DNA of 64,000 bases from Achromobacter denitrificans NBRC 15125 (GCF_001571365.1 NZ_BCTQ01000026.1:31045-95044); one strand, 5' to 3'. Counted from the stretch's first letter, positions 20,034 to 30,191 are shown. Translations and numbers: made by a program. The notes: generated by a model from the letters alone, not told the origin.

Positions 20034-20753
20034 TCAACCTTCGGCGGCGGACGCGACCACCCATTTTTCCCAGCCGATCTTGCGCAGCTTGCAGGCCGGA
20101 CATTCGCCGCAGCCATACCCCCAGTCGTGCCGCGCGCCACGTTCGCCCAGGTAGCAAGTGTGGCTTTCCTCGACGATGGTCTCGACCAGGGCATCGCCCC
20201 CCAGTTGATACGCCAGCGCCCAGGTTTCGGACTTGTCGATCCACATCAGCGGCGTCTCGATTGTGACCCGGGCGCCCAGGCCCAGGCCGAGCGCCACCTG
20301 CTGCGCCTTGATGGTGTCGTCGCGGCAGTCGGGATAGCCGGAAAAATCCGTTTCGCACATGCCGCCCACCAGCACGTCCAGCTGGCGGCGGTAGCCCAGG
20401 GCGGCGGCCAGGGTCAGGAACAGCAGGTTGCGGCCGGGCACGAAGGTGTTGGGCAGGCCGTTGGCCTGCATCTCGATGGCGCGGTCGCTAGTCATCGCCG
20501 TGTCGCCCACCTGGCCCAGCACCTTCAGGTCCAGCAGGTGATCTTCGCCCAGGCGTGGCGCCCAGTCCGGGAAATTCGCGCGGATGTCGCGCAACACGTT
20601 CAGGCGCGCGGACAGCTCGATGTGATGGCGCTGCCCGTAATCGAACGCCACGGTTTCCACATGGGCATACCGGTCCAGGGCCCAGGCCAGGCAGGTGGTG
20701 GAATCCTGGCCGCCCGAAAACAGCACGAGCGCGCGACGTTGATGGTTTTGCAT
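20034..20753 (-). CDS. queC: 7-cyano-7-deazaguanine synthase
   Basis: This 239-residue enzyme of queuosine synthesis uses ATP and ammonia to convert carboxy-deazaguanine to preQ0. The start [18 protein letters not shown] is chosen because the PP-loop SGGQDS falls at residues 13-18, as in the family; the longer frame adds unrelated residues. The zinc site is visible near the C-terminus: CYLGERG followed by [14 protein letters not shown]. It is divergent from ppc across 194 bp, in which I see no recognisable riboswitch. Confidence 0.95.
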   Translation of the reverse strand: MQNHQRRALVLFSGGQDSTTCLAWALDRYAHVETVAFDYGQRHHIELSARLNVLRDIRANFPDWAPRLGEDHLLDLKVLGQVGDTAMTSDRAIEMQANGLPNTFVPGRNLLFLTLAAALGYRRQLDVLVGGMCETDFSGYPDCRDDTIKAQQVALGLGLGARVTIETPLMWIDKSETWALAYQLGGDALVETIVEESHTCYLGERGARHDWGYGCGECPACKLRKIGWEKWVVASAAEG

Positions 20754-20947
20754 AGAAGGGGGCTTTGGAAAAAATGAAGGGAAAAGGACTTCTTTTGGCG
20801 TAAACAGGCCCTTAGCGAACTTTAACGCAGCCCCGGCGCTTTCCCGTAAGGAAGGCTGCGTAAAATCGATCACGTTTCATTTCCGGTTTACCTGCAACGC
20901 CCCTTCCTCCACCCTTTGCCTCCAGCAGCCCGACGGATCCCCGCCAG

Positions 20948-23797
20948 ATGAATGCCATGCGCCAGCAGTCCGATTCAGCAGAACCCTTGCGTCACGACAT
21001 CCGGCTGTTAGGCCGATTACTGGGAACCGTCATCGAGGAGTGCGAAGGCAAGCGCGTCTTCGACACCATCGAAACCCTGCGCCGCACGGCCGTGAAGTTC
21101 CGCCGCGAAGGCAACGACGCCGACGGCAAACTGCTGGAGCAGCGCGTCAAGCGGCTGCAAGGCAGCGACCCGAACTCCGTCGCCCGCGCCTTCAGCTACT
21201 TCCTGCACCTCGCCAACATCGCCGAGGACCGCGACCAGAATCGCCGCCAGCGCGCCCGCGCCATCGCCGACGACGCTCCGGCGCGCGGCAGCCTGCGCGA
21301 AGCGGTGCAGGCGCTGGGCCGGCATGGCGTCGGCGTGGCGCGCATCCGCCGCCTGCTGGCCGACGCCTGCGTGATGCCCGTGCTGACGGCGCACCCCACC
21401 GAAGTGCAGCGCAAGAGCACGCTGGACGTGCACCGGGAAATCGCCGCCGGGCTGACCCAGCGCGACGGCCCCCTCACCCCGGAAGAACTGGCCGACCTGG
21501 ACGCCTCGCTGCTGGGCCGCGTGGCCACCCTGTGGCAGACCCGCATGCTGCGCTACACGCGGCTCACGGTCGCCGACGAAATCGAGAACGCGCTGTCGTA
21601 CTACCGCAGCACCTTCCTGCAGGTCATCCCGCGCCTGTACGGGGACCTGTCCAAGCTGCTGAACCGCGAATCCGCCAAGCCCTTCGCCGCCCCGCCCCCG
21701 CCGCTGGAACCGTTCCTGCGCATGGGCAGCTGGATCGGCGGCGACCGCGACGGCAACCCGAACGTGGACGCCGGCACGCTGGAACGCGCGTTGCTGCGCC
21801 AGGCCACGGTGCTGTTCGAGCACTATCTGCAGGAAGTGCACGCGCTGGGCGCGGAACTGTCCGTCACCACCTTGCTGATCGCGGTGGACGCCGAGCTGCT
21901 GGCGCTGGCCGAGGCCAGCGGCGACGATTCCCCGCACCGCCGCGACGAACCCTATCGCCGCGCCCTGGTCGGCGTGTACGCCCGCCTCGCGGCCACCGCG
22001 CAGCGCCTCACCGGCCAGGACCTGGCCCGGCGCAGCACCGTCGCCGCCGCCCCTTACGACACGCCGCAGGAATTCTCGGCCGATCTCGCCATCATCGCCG
22101 CGTCGCTGGCCGCGCACCATGGCTCGCCCATCGGCAAACTGCGCCTGGCCGGCCTGCAGCAGGCCGTGGAAGTCTTCGGCTTCCACCTCGCCACCGTCGA
22201 CCTTCGCCAGAGCTCCGACGTGCACGAACGCGCCCTGGCCGAACTGTTCTCGCGCGCCGGCGTGCAGCATGAAGGCAAGCCGCTGGATTACCTGGCGCTG
22301 GACGAAGACCAGCGCGTGGCCTTGCTGCGGGCCGAACTATCGCAGGGGCGCCCCCTGGCCTCGCCCTGGATCGCCTACGACGAGGAAACCACGCGCGAAC
22401 TGGCCGTGCTGCGCGCGGCCGCCGCCGGCCGGGCCCGCTACGGCAAGCAGGCCGTGCGCCAGACCATCGTGTCGCACACCGAAACGCTGAGCGACCTGCT
22501 GGAAGTCATGGTGCTGCAGAAGGAAGCCGGCCTGATCGCCCCCGCCGGCCAGGCCATCCTGCCCGAGGACGGCCTGATGGTGGTGCCGCTGTTCGAGACC
22601 ATACCCGACCTGCAGCGCGGCGCCAGCATCATGGCGGCCTGGCTCGACCTGCCCGAGGTCCGCCAGCGCGTGAAGCAGGCGCAGAACGGCGCGCAGGAAG
22701 TCATGCTGGGCTATTCCGACAGCAACAAGGACGGCGGCTTCCTGACCTCCAACTGGTCGCTCTACCAGGCCGAGCGCGCGCTGGTCGACGTGTTCTCCGC
22801 GCGCGGCGTGCGCCTGCGCCTGTTCCACGGCCGCGGCGGCTCGGTGGGCCGCGGCGGAGGCTCCAGCTTCGACGCCATCCTGGCGCAGCCGCCGGGCACC
22901 GTGGCCGGCCAGATCCGCCTGACCGAGCAAGGCGAAGTCATCCAGAGCAAATACAAGGATGCGGAGGTCGGCCGCTGGCACCTGGAATTGCTGGTCGCCG
23001 CGACCCTGGAGTCCAGCCTGGCGCCGCGCGCCGAAGCCACCAGCGCCGAAGACGCGCACATGGCCCACCACGGCCCGGCCATGTCCTTCATGTCGGACAC
23101 GGCGCAGCGCACCTACCGCGGCCTGGTATACGACACGCCCGGCTTCTCCGATTACTTCTTCGCCGCCACGCCGATCAGCGAAATCGCCGGCCTGAACATC
23201 GGTTCGCGCCCCGCCTCGCGCAAGAAGGGGCAGCGCATCGAAGACCTGCGCGCCATCCCCTGGGGCTTTTCCTGGGCGCAATGCCGCCTGATGCTGACGG
23301 GCTGGTACGGCATGGGATCGGCCATCGAGGCCTATCTGGAAACCGGCGCCCCGGACGCGCCGCGCTCGCGCCGCAGCCGCCTCGCGCAACTACGCGAAAT
23401 GGCGCGCGACTGGCCGGCCTTCCGCACCCTGCTCTCCAACATGGAGATGGTGCTGGCCAAGTCCGACCTGGCGATCGCGGCGCGCTATGCGCAGCTGGTG
23501 CCGCAGCGCGGCCTGCGCGAGCGCATCTTCGGCGCCATCAGCGCCGAGCACGGCCGCACGCAAGCCATGCTCAAGCTGCTGACCCAGCGCGAGCTGCTGG
23601 CCGACAACCCCACCCTGCAAGCCTCGCTGCGCGAACGCTTCGCCTACATCGATCCGCTGAACTACCTGCAGATCGACCTGATCCGCCGCCACCGCGCCGC
23701 GCAGAAGCATCCCGAGGCCGAGATCGACAAGCGCGTGCAGCGCGCCATCCACCTGACCATCAACGGCATCGCGGCGGGGTTGCGCAACTCGGGCTGA
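20948..23797 (+). CDS. ppc: Phosphoenolpyruvate carboxylase
   Basis: This 949-residue enzyme carboxylates phosphoenolpyruvate to oxaloacetate, refilling the citric acid cycle. Catalytic motifs are present: [13 protein letters not shown] (His149), [43 protein letters not shown] and [10 protein letters not shown]. The chain ends [11 protein letters not shown], close to the usual NTG end. The start at 20948 gives the family's N-terminus ([13 protein letters not shown]). It is a single gene, divergent from queC. Confidence 0.97.
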   Translation: MNAMRQQSDSAEPLRHDIRLLGRLLGTVIEECEGKRVFDTIETLRRTAVKFRREGNDADGKLLEQRVKRLQGSDPNSVARAFSYFLHLANIAEDRDQNRRQRARAIADDAPARGSLREAVQALGRHGVGVARIRRLLADACVMPVLTAHPTEVQRKSTLDVHREIAAGLTQRDGPLTPEELADLDASLLGRVATLWQTRMLRYTRLTVADEIENALSYYRSTFLQVIPRLYGDLSKLLNRESAKPFAAPPPPLEPFLRMGSWIGGDRDGNPNVDAGTLERALLRQATVLFEHYLQEVHALGAELSVTTLLIAVDAELLALAEASGDDSPHRRDEPYRRALVGVYARLAATAQRLTGQDLARRSTVAAAPYDTPQEFSADLAIIAASLAAHHGSPIGKLRLAGLQQAVEVFGFHLATVDLRQSSDVHERALAELFSRAGVQHEGKPLDYLALDEDQRVALLRAELSQGRPLASPWIAYDEETTRELAVLRAAAAGRARYGKQAVRQTIVSHTETLSDLLEVMVLQKEAGLIAPAGQAILPEDGLMVVPLFETIPDLQRGASIMAAWLDLPEVRQRVKQAQNGAQEVMLGYSDSNKDGGFLTSNWSLYQAERALVDVFSARGVRLRLFHGRGGSVGRGGGSSFDAILAQPPGTVAGQIRLTEQGEVIQSKYKDAEVGRWHLELLVAATLESSLAPRAEATSAEDAHMAHHGPAMSFMSDTAQRTYRGLVYDTPGFSDYFFAATPISEIAGLNIGSRPASRKKGQRIEDLRAIPWGFSWAQCRLMLTGWYGMGSAIEAYLETGAPDAPRSRRSRLAQLREMARDWPAFRTLLSNMEMVLAKSDLAIAARYAQLVPQRGLRERIFGAISAEHGRTQAMLKLLTQRELLADNPTLQASLRERFAYIDPLNYLQIDLIRRHRAAQKHPEAEIDKRVQRAIHLTINGIAAGLRNSG

Positions 23798-24141
23798 GCC
23801 GTTGTATTGCGGGTGCCTTCCTGGCTCCCCGCGCCGGGCGACCGGCGCCGACGCCTGCCGCCGATGAGGCGGGGACGCCCCCCGGCGCGCGGCAGCGCCC
23901 GGGCCGACGCCCCCTGACGGCGTCCACCAGACGGACACCCAAAATTCGCCATTTGTCCGCCCCCCGCGACTTCTAGTACCATCTCTTCCAGAAATTCTAT
24001 ATCCGCACAAATGTTCGTATATAGAACAAAACGATTTTTCTGGCCTGGCGCACAGGAAGGCACACCGGAAGAGACAGAAAGCATCCTGGTTCCGCACGTG
24101 CCCGCCCGCAAGCCCGGCATGTCAGCACCGAGCGAACCATC
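23798..24141. other. 344-bp intergenic region between ppc and the hydroxyacyl-CoA dehydrogenase gene
   Basis: The first 140 bp are GC-rich without a clear terminator. From about 23970 the sequence becomes AT-rich and holds the promoter region of the next operon, including the two IclR-type 15-mers annotated separately. No convincing gene is present; short frames here lack ribosome sites. Confidence 0.6.
23994..24027. promoter_or_regulatory. Putative IclR (PcaR-type) tandem operator
   Basis: Site 24013-24027 is GTTCGTATATAGAAC (GTTC-N7-GAAC). Nineteen bp upstream, 23994-24008 is ATTCTATATCCGCAC. From memory, PcaR-type regulators bind 15-mers of the form GTTC-N7-GCAC near pca promoters; both sites resemble this. 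The same arrangement with the same 19-bp offset occurs at 28450-28483 beside the iclR gene. Confidence 0.65.
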
Positions 24142-25077
24142 ATGGATACTCCCCTCAAGAATCTCGCCATCGTCGGCGCAGGCGCCATGGGCAGCGGCAT
24201 CGCCGCGCTGTTCGCCTCGAAGGGATTGAACGTCGTCCTGATCGACCCGATGGAAGGCGCGCTGGAACGCGCGCTCCAGACGATAGGCCGCCAGCTGAAC
24301 GTGTACGCCCCCGGGCGGGTCCAGGAAGCGATGCAGCGCATTCAGGTCGCGCCCGGGCTGGAAGCGGCCTGCAACAGCGACCTGGTGATCGAGGCCGTGC
24401 CGGAGAACCTGGAGCTCAAGCGCGGCATCTTCGCCAAGCTCGACTCCCTCTGCCCCGCGTCCACCCTCTTCGCCACCAATACCTCCGGCCTGTCCATCAA
24501 CGCCATCGCCAGCGCGGTCGTGCGCCGCGACCGCTTCGTGGGCACCCACTTCTTCACCCCCGCCGACGTCATCCCGCTGGTGGAGGTCGTGCGCAACGAC
24601 GACACCTCCGAGGACACCGTGGCGCGCGTGATGGCCACGCTGCGCTTCGCCGGCAAGCGGCCGGTGCTGGTGCGCCAGGACATCCCCGGCTTCATCGCCA
24701 ACCGCATCCAGCACGCCCTGGCCCGCGAAGCCATCTCGCTGCTGGAGAAAGGCGTGGCCAGCGCCGAAGACATCGACGAAGTGGTCAAGTGGAGCCTGGG
24801 CATCCGCCTGGCCCTGTCCGGCCCGCTGGAACAGCGCGACATGAACGGCATCGACGTGCACTACGCGATCGCCAGCTACCTCTACAAAGACCTCGAAAAC
24901 CGCACCGAACCCTCGGAGCTGCTGAAGAGCAAGGTCGAAAGCGGGCAGATCGGCGCCAAGAGCGGCCAGGGTTTCTATACCTGGAGCCCCGAGCGCCGCG
25001 AGCGCGTGCTGCGCGAAAAGAGCGCCGCGCTCGGCGAACTGGCCGCCTGGCTCAACGGCAAGGCCGGCGACTCCTGA
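24142..25077 (+). CDS. 3-hydroxyacyl-CoA dehydrogenase family protein
   Basis: This 311-residue protein has the N-terminal NAD-binding loop GAGAMGSG (from residue 12), FATNTSGLSI, the active-site histidine region GTHFFTPADVIPLVEVV, and the C-terminal helical domain with DIPGFIANRIQHAL and GQGFYTW. The family oxidises L-3-hydroxyacyl-CoA to 3-oxoacyl-CoA; the GTHFFTPAD variant also occurs in relatives acting on other 3-hydroxy acids. Followed by an AtoE transporter and an SDR, it likely serves short-chain hydroxy or oxo acid use. Confidence 0.88.
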   Translation: MDTPLKNLAIVGAGAMGSGIAALFASKGLNVVLIDPMEGALERALQTIGRQLNVYAPGRVQEAMQRIQVAPGLEAACNSDLVIEAVPENLELKRGIFAKLDSLCPASTLFATNTSGLSINAIASAVVRRDRFVGTHFFTPADVIPLVEVVRNDDTSEDTVARVMATLRFAGKRPVLVRQDIPGFIANRIQHALAREAISLLEKGVASAEDIDEVVKWSLGIRLALSGPLEQRDMNGIDVHYAIASYLYKDLENRTEPSELLKSKVESGQIGAKSGQGFYTWSPERRERVLREKSAALGELAAWLNGKAGDS

Positions 25078-25256
25078 CGCAGCGTCCACAAGCATTCACT
25101 ACATAAGGCGCGGGGCTTTCGGCCACCGCCGCCATCGGGCCACGAGCCCAACCACACAAAGAAAACCTATCGTCCCACCCGCCCCCGCCGAAACCCGGTG
25201 CCGGGCGGCGCAAGACACGAGAAAACTTAGCCTTACCGGAGTTTGTTGGAGGCACC

Positions 25257-26597
25257 ATGAATAAACTGGCTTCATTCTTTACGGAGCTGATGCGCAAGTA
25301 TCTGCCCGACCCCTTCGTCTTCGCGATCGCGCTGACCTTGCTTACCGTGCTGCTGGCCATGGGCGTCGAGGGCAAGGGCATCGGCGACATCACCCGCGCC
25401 TGGGGCAACGGCTTCTGGAGCCTGCTGGCCTTCACCACCCAGATGGCCGTGATCCTGGCGATGGGCTACGTGCTGGCCACCGCCCCCCTCACCGACCGCA
25501 TGCTCAACCGCATCGTCAGCCACGTGCACAAGCCGCACACCGCCATCATCGTGGCGACCCTGGTCGGCGGCATCGGCAGCTACCTGAACTGGGGCTTCGG
25601 CCTGGTCATCGGCGGCATCGTCGCCAAGAAGCTGGCGCTGAAGGTCAAGGGCGTGCACTACCCGCTGATCATCGCCGCCGCCTACAGCGGCTTCACCATG
25701 TACGGCCTGGGCCTGTCGGCCAGCATCCCCGTGCTGGTGGCCACGCCCAACCACCCCACCGCCAAGCAGATGGGCACCATCCCGCTGTCGGAAACCATTT
25801 TCTCGGTGCCGATGCTGATCACCAGCCTGGTCATCATCATCACTCTGCCGCTGCTCAATGCCTGGCTGCACCCCAAGAAGGGCGAGAAAATCGTTGAAGT
25901 GGATCCGGCGATCGACCGCGACGCCTCGGCCGGCAATGCCGCCGAAGACCTGCTGGAGAAGGGCACGCTGGCCTCGCGCTTGAACAACAGCCGCCTCCTG
26001 AGCCTGCTGATCGGCGCGCTGGGCGTGGCCTACGTGGTCTTCCACTTCATGGACGGCGGCTCGCTGGACCTGAACCTGATCAACTTCATCATCCTGTTCC
26101 TGGGCATCATCCTGCTGGGCACCCCGGCCGCCTACGTGGCGAAGCTGACCGAAGGCATCAAGACGATCTCCGGGATCATCCTGCAATACCCCTTCTACGC
26201 CGGCATCATGGCCATCATGGCCGCCTCCGGCCTGGTCACCACGATCTCGAAAGTGTTCGTCGACGTGGCCACGCCCGAATCGCTGCCGTTCTGGGGCCTG
26301 ATCAGTTCCTTCGTCATCAACTTCTTCGCGCCGTCCGCCGGCGGCCACTGGGTCATCCAGGGTCCGTTCATGATCGACGCCGCCAAGGAAATCGGCAGCG
26401 CGCTGAACCAGACCACCATGGCCGTCATGCTGGGCAACGCCTGGAACGACCTGGTGCAGCCTTTCTGGATCCTGCCGGCGCTGGCGCTCTCCAAGCTGAA
26501 GCTGCGCGACGTGATGGGCTATACCGTCATCATGATGCTGTGGGTCGGCGTGATCCACATCACCGCTGTGCTCCTGTGGGGCTATATGACGCATTGA
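25257..26597 (+). CDS. atoE: Short-chain fatty acid transporter (AtoE family)
   Basis: This 446-residue membrane protein has a GGAGG ribosome site. Family segments include MRKYLPDPFVFAIALTLLT, VGGIGSYLNWGFGLVIGG, PSAGGHWVIQGPF and MLGNAWNDLVQPFWILPALA. AtoE-type carriers import acetoacetate, butyrate or similar acids by a secondary mechanism. The gene lies 179 bp after the hydroxyacyl-CoA dehydrogenase gene on the same strand, and the pair fits uptake and oxidation of a short-chain acid. Confidence 0.92.
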   Translation: MNKLASFFTELMRKYLPDPFVFAIALTLLTVLLAMGVEGKGIGDITRAWGNGFWSLLAFTTQMAVILAMGYVLATAPLTDRMLNRIVSHVHKPHTAIIVATLVGGIGSYLNWGFGLVIGGIVAKKLALKVKGVHYPLIIAAAYSGFTMYGLGLSASIPVLVATPNHPTAKQMGTIPLSETIFSVPMLITSLVIIITLPLLNAWLHPKKGEKIVEVDPAIDRDASAGNAAEDLLEKGTLASRLNNSRLLSLLIGALGVAYVVFHFMDGGSLDLNLINFIILFLGIILLGTPAAYVAKLTEGIKTISGIILQYPFYAGIMAIMAASGLVTTISKVFVDVATPESLPFWGLISSFVINFFAPSAGGHWVIQGPFMIDAAKEIGSALNQTTMAVMLGNAWNDLVQPFWILPALALSKLKLRDVMGYTVIMMLWVGVIHITAVLLWGYMTH

Positions 26598-26625
26598 TGG
26601 GGCTCCCCCCCTACGCGCTTACGCG

Positions 26626-26643
26626 CGCCCCCCCAGGGGGGCG
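26626..26643. repeat. GC-rich intergenic palindrome
   Basis: CGCCCCCC at 26626-26633 pairs with GGGGGGCG at 26636-26643, in a tract 26600-26650 rich in C and G runs just after the atoE stop. Similar CCCCC...GGGGG elements are, to my recollection, widely dispersed in Achromobacter and Bordetella intergenic regions; a related one is at 48311. It may aid termination after atoE. Confidence 0.55.
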
Positions 26644-26765
26644 ACACCTGCAGACCGGCGGAGCCGGATCTGGCGGTGTCCCGGCTTGGGAGAGGTCTAG
26701 GCGAGTATGGGATGGCGGTGTTCTAGTGAGCGGTTGACAGCCTGGAATAGGAATAGGGAATCGAT

Positions 26766-27494
26766 ATGAGCAAACCTACTGCGTATCTCGTGACCGGCGG
26801 CAGCGCCGGGATAGGGGCGGCGATCGTCCGCATGCTGCTGGAGGCGGGGCACAAGGTCGTCAACATCGACTACAAGCTGCCCGAGAATCCGCCGGCGGGG
26901 CTGGTTTCGTATCAAGCCGACCTGACCGACGAAGCGCGCACCAAGGAGGTCGCCGCCGAAGTGACCTCGGCCTACAACATCGTGGGCCTCGTGAACAATG
27001 CCGGGGCCACGCGCCCGGGCACGGCGGATACGGCCACGCTGGCGGACCTGGACTATGTGGTCAACCTGCACCTGCGCACCGCGCTGATCCTGGCCCAGGC
27101 GGCGCTGCCCGCCATGCGCGAAGCCGGCTTCGGCCGCATCGTGAACATGTCCTCGCGCGCGGCGCTGGGCAAGCCGGACCGCGTGGTGTATTCCGCCACC
27201 AAGGCCGGCCTGGTGGGCCTGACTCGCACGCTGGCCATGGAACTGGGCGGCGACGGCATCACCGTCAACGCCATCGGCCCCGGCCCGATCGCCACGGACC
27301 TCTTCATGAAGAGCAATCCCGCCGGCGCCCCGCAGACCGAACGCATCATCAACAGCATCGTGGTCAAGCGCCTGGGCACGCCGGAAGACGTGGCGCGCGC
27401 CGCGATGTTCTTCCTGTCCCCGGACAACGGCTTCGTCACCGGCCAGATGCTGTATGTCTGCGGCGGCACGACGCTGGGCGTCGCTCCGATCTGA
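26766..27494 (+). CDS. SDR family oxidoreductase
   Basis: This 242-residue protein has TGGSAGIG at residues 10-17, NNAG, and YSATK with Tyr142 and Lys146. The tail MLYVCGGTTLGVAPI lacks the usual D-G-G but keeps the fold. It follows atoE by 168 bp, with a GC-rich repeat in the gap, so it may be cotranscribed or have its own promoter. Convergent with the iclR gene. Hydroxyacid or alcohol oxidation is likely; the substrate is unknown. Confidence 0.88.
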   Translation: MSKPTAYLVTGGSAGIGAAIVRMLLEAGHKVVNIDYKLPENPPAGLVSYQADLTDEARTKEVAAEVTSAYNIVGLVNNAGATRPGTADTATLADLDYVVNLHLRTALILAQAALPAMREAGFGRIVNMSSRAALGKPDRVVYSATKAGLVGLTRTLAMELGGDGITVNAIGPGPIATDLFMKSNPAGAPQTERIINSIVVKRLGTPEDVARAAMFFLSPDNGFVTGQMLYVCGGTTLGVAPI

Positions 27495-27541
27495 GACACG
27501 CCATGCGCCTGCCGTCCGCCTCCGCCCTCCGGTTGCGCCGC

Positions 27542-28324
27542 TTACCGGCGCAGCAGGGCGTGGTTGATCTGGTCGGCGGCGCGGCGCAACGGCGGCAGGA
27601 ATGTCGCCAGCATTTCCTCGCGCGAAAAGCGGTTGGCATGGCCGCTCACGTTCATCGCGGCGATGACGCGGCCGCTGCGGTCCATGATGGGCACCGCCAC
27701 GGACTGCAGCCCCGGCTCCAGTTCCTGCGCGACGCAGGCGTAGCCGTCGGCCCGCACGCCGGCCAGCACGCGCTTGAGCTCGGCGATGCCCGTCACCGTG
27801 TGCGGCGTATAGGCCTTGATCTGGCTCATCGCCAGCACCCGGTCCAGTTCGTCGTCCGCCAGGCCGGCCAGCAGCACGCGGCCCATCGACGTCACCCAGG
27901 CCGGCAGGCGGCTGCCCACGGCCAGGTTGATCGTCATCACCTTGTGGGTGGACAGGCGCAGGATGTAGACGATGTCCGCGCCCTCCAGCACCGACACGGA
28001 ACAGGATTCGCGCGTCTGCTCGGCCACCTCTTCCATGTACGGCAGCGCCAGGTTCCACAGCGGCGTGCCGGACAGATAGGCATAGCCCAGTTCCAGGATG
28101 CGCGGCGTCAGGGCGAATTTGCGGTCGTCGACGGTGACGTAGCCCAGGTGCTCCAGCGTCAGCAGGATGCGGCGCGCCCCGGCACGCGTAAGCCCGGTCA
28201 CCGCGGCGACCTCGGACAGCGTCATCTGCGAGCGATCCGGGCCGAAGGCCCGGATCACGGACAGGCCGCGCGCGAAGGACTGCACGTAGCTGTCGCTGGG
28301 TTGCTGGGTTTCTTGCTCAGCCAT
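27542..28324 (-). CDS. IclR-family regulator, PcaR-like
   Basis: This 260-residue protein starts at MAEQETQQPSDSYVQSFARGLSVIRAFG, the usual PcaR/PcaU-like beginning; a longer frame exists but lacks family pattern. A winged helix-turn-helix (MTLSEVAAVTGLTRAGARRILLTLEHLGYV) precedes an IclR effector domain (MGRVLLAGL, QELEPGLQSVAVPI). It is divergent from the pcaIJ operon. PcaR-type proteins respond to 3-oxoadipate and switch on pca genes. The operator pairs at 28450 and 23994 suggest it controls both flanking units. Confidence 0.88.
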   Translation of the reverse strand: MAEQETQQPSDSYVQSFARGLSVIRAFGPDRSQMTLSEVAAVTGLTRAGARRILLTLEHLGYVTVDDRKFALTPRILELGYAYLSGTPLWNLALPYMEEVAEQTRESCSVSVLEGADIVYILRLSTHKVMTINLAVGSRLPAWVTSMGRVLLAGLADDELDRVLAMSQIKAYTPHTVTGIAELKRVLAGVRADGYACVAQELEPGLQSVAVPIMDRSGRVIAAMNVSGHANRFSREEMLATFLPPLRRAADQINHALLRR

Positions 28325-28449
28325 CCGTATGCACCAAGAGAAAAAAGCTCGCCGACGGCGAGCCATCCGTTGCCGCCACGGCAACGCCAGACGATGGGAA
28401 TCGGCCTGCGCCGCGCAGCCTTGACGCTGTCCGATCCCCATGAAACGAT

Positions 28450-28483
28450 GTTCTTCAGCAGAACGGAATTTCTAGTGAAGAAC
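28450..28483. promoter_or_regulatory. Putative IclR (PcaR-type) tandem operator
   Basis: Site one, 28450-28464, is GTTCTTCAGCAGAAC (perfect GTTC-N7-GAAC). Site two, 28469-28483, is TTTCTAGTGAAGAAC. They are offset by 19 bp and end 32 bp before the pcaI start, where an activator overlapping the promoter would be expected. The same offset and half-sites occur upstream of 24142. Confidence 0.72.
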
Positions 28484-28515
28484 AAATTATGACACGCCAC
28501 CTATGAGCAAACATC

Positions 28516-29205
28516 ATGATCTCTAAGCTTGTTGCAAGCGCGGCGGCCGCCCTGGCGGACGTACCCGACGGCGCCACCGTCATGATCGGCGGCTTCGGCA
28601 CCGCCGGCCAGCCCATGGAACTGATCGACGCCCTGCTGGAGCAGGGCGCGAAGGACCTGGTCATCATCAACAACAACGCCGGCAACGGCACCACCGGCCT
28701 GGCCGCCCTTCTGGGCGCCAACCGCGTGCGCAAGATCATCTGCTCGTTCCCCCGCCAGGTGGACTCGCAGATCTTCGACGGCCTGTACCGCAGCGGCAAG
28801 ATCGAACTGGAACTGGTGCCCCAGGGCAACCTGGCCGAGCGCATCCGCGCCGCCGGCGCCGGCATCGGCGCGTTCTTCTCGCCCACCGGCTACGGCACCC
28901 CGCTGGCCGACGGCAAGGAAACGCGCGAGATCAACGGCCGCCAGTACGTGCTGGAGTATCCGCTGCACGCCGACTACGCGCTCATCAAGGCCGAGCGCGG
29001 CGACCGCTGGGGCAACCTGGTCTACCGCAAGACGGCCCGCAACTTCGGGCCCATCATGGCCAGCGCCGCGCGCGTGGCCGTGGCGCAGGTGCGCGAAGTG
29101 GTCGAACTGGGCGAGCTGGACCCCGAAACCGTCGTCACCCCCGGCATCTTCGTGAAGCGCGTCGTGCAGATCGATGCCCAACCGGCCGCCAAGGAGCAGC
29201 AATGA
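28516..29205 (+). CDS. pcaI: 3-oxoadipate (or 3-oxoacid) CoA-transferase subunit A
   Basis: This 229-residue protein has the glycine-rich VMIGGFGTAGQPMELIDAL start, NNAGNGTTGLAALL, GYGTPLADGKE and a KAERGDRWGNLVYR segment, all family marks. It transfers CoA from succinyl-CoA to 3-oxoadipate (or acetoacetate) together with subunit B, whose start overlaps its stop by 4 nt. The catC and pcaD neighbours favour 3-oxoadipate over acetoacetate. The gene is divergent from the PcaR-like regulator. Confidence 0.9.
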   Translation: MISKLVASAAAALADVPDGATVMIGGFGTAGQPMELIDALLEQGAKDLVIINNNAGNGTTGLAALLGANRVRKIICSFPRQVDSQIFDGLYRSGKIELELVPQGNLAERIRAAGAGIGAFFSPTGYGTPLADGKETREINGRQYVLEYPLHADYALIKAERGDRWGNLVYRKTARNFGPIMASAARVAVAQVREVVELGELDPETVVTPGIFVKRVVQIDAQPAAKEQQ

Positions 29206-29846
29206 GCACCAAACTGACCCGCGACCAGATCGCCGCCCGCGTCGCGCAGGACATCCCCGAAGGCGCCTACGTGAACCTCGGCATCGGCCTGCCCACCCTG
29301 GTCGCCAACCATCTTCCCGTCGACCGCGAAGTCATCCTCCATACCGAGAACGGCATGCTGGGCATGGGCCCGGCCCCGGCCAAGGGCCAGGAAGACTACG
29401 ACCTGATCAACGCAGGCAAGCAGCCCGTGACCGAGCTGCCGGGCTGCTCGTTCTTCCATCACGCCGACTCGTTCGCGATGATGCGCGGCGGCCACCTGGA
29501 CATCTGCGTGCTCGGCGCCTTCCAGGTGTCGCAGCACGGCGACCTGGCCAACTGGCACACCGGCGCGCCCGACGCCATCCCGGCCGTGGGCGGCGCGATG
29601 GACCTGGCCATCGGCGCGAAAGACGTATTCGTGATGATGGAACTGCAGACCCGCGAAGGCCAGAGCAAGCTGGTCGAGGCCTGCACCTATCCGCTGACCG
29701 GCGTGCGCTGCGTCTCGCGCGTGTACACCGACGTGGCCGTGTTCGACATCCGCGCCGACGGCGTGACGGTGATCGACATGTTCGGCGACACCACCGCCGA
29801 CGAGTTGCTGCGCCTGACCGGCCTGCCGCTGAAGTTCGCCCGCTGA
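29202..29846 (+). CDS. pcaJ: 3-oxoadipate (or 3-oxoacid) CoA-transferase subunit B
   Basis: This 214-residue subunit overlaps pcaI (ATGA). It contains NLGIGLPTLVANHL and the catalytic glutamate in TENGMLGMG (Glu49), which forms the glutamyl-CoA intermediate, followed by GGHLDICVLGAFQVS and GAMDLAIGAK. Partner specificity is set by the operon. Confidence 0.92.
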   Translation: MSTKLTRDQIAARVAQDIPEGAYVNLGIGLPTLVANHLPVDREVILHTENGMLGMGPAPAKGQEDYDLINAGKQPVTELPGCSFFHHADSFAMMRGGHLDICVLGAFQVSQHGDLANWHTGAPDAIPAVGGAMDLAIGAKDVFVMMELQTREGQSKLVEACTYPLTGVRCVSRVYTDVAVFDIRADGVTVIDMFGDTTADELLRLTGLPLKFAR

Positions 29847-29903
29847 TTTTTCATATCCCCGCGCTCCGGCACCGCCGGAGCGGCCTTACTGGAGAGAGTC
29901 ATC

Positions 29904-30179
29904 ATGTTGTTCATGGTTCAAATGCAGGTCAATCTTCCCGTCGACATGCCCGCCGACCGCGCCGATAAGCTCAAAGCGGACGAAAAGGCCCTGGCGCAGC
30001 AGCTGCAGCGCGACGGCAAGTGGAAGGAACTGTGGCGCGTCGTGGGCCGCTACGCCAACGTCAGCATCTTCGACGTGGAGAACAACGACGAGCTGCACGC
30101 GCTGCTGTCGTCCCTGCCGCTGTTCCCGTACATGGATATCGAGGTCACCGCGCTGGCGCGCCACCCCTCGGCGATCTGA
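29904..30179 (+). CDS. catC: Muconolactone delta-isomerase
   Basis: This 91-residue protein, the normal CatC size, begins MLFMVQMQVNLPVDMPAD and has KWKELWRVVGRYANVSIFDV and LFPYMDIEVTALARHPS, the conserved family ends. It isomerises muconolactone to 3-oxoadipate enol-lactone in the catechol branch of the beta-ketoadipate pathway. A GGAGAG ribosome site precedes it. The downstream pcaD and upstream pcaIJ carry out the following steps; catA and catB are not in this window. Confidence 0.93.
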   Translation: MLFMVQMQVNLPVDMPADRADKLKADEKALAQQLQRDGKWKELWRVVGRYANVSIFDVENNDELHALLSSLPLFPYMDIEVTALARHPSAI

Positions 30180-30191
30180 GAGGAGCCCCGC

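Noticed and set aside
20754..20947. preQ1-type riboswitch upstream of queC
   Set aside because: I looked for the pseudoknot pattern in the divergent gap and found none I could support.
21017..22270. Long minus-strand frame opposite ppc
   Set aside because: It is a codon-bias shadow; its translation is low-complexity and lacks family motifs, while ppc on the plus strand is complete. The same holds for other long antisense frames in this window.
24011..24229. 72-codon frame before the hydroxyacyl-CoA dehydrogenase
   Set aside because: It overlaps the operator region and the true gene start in another frame.
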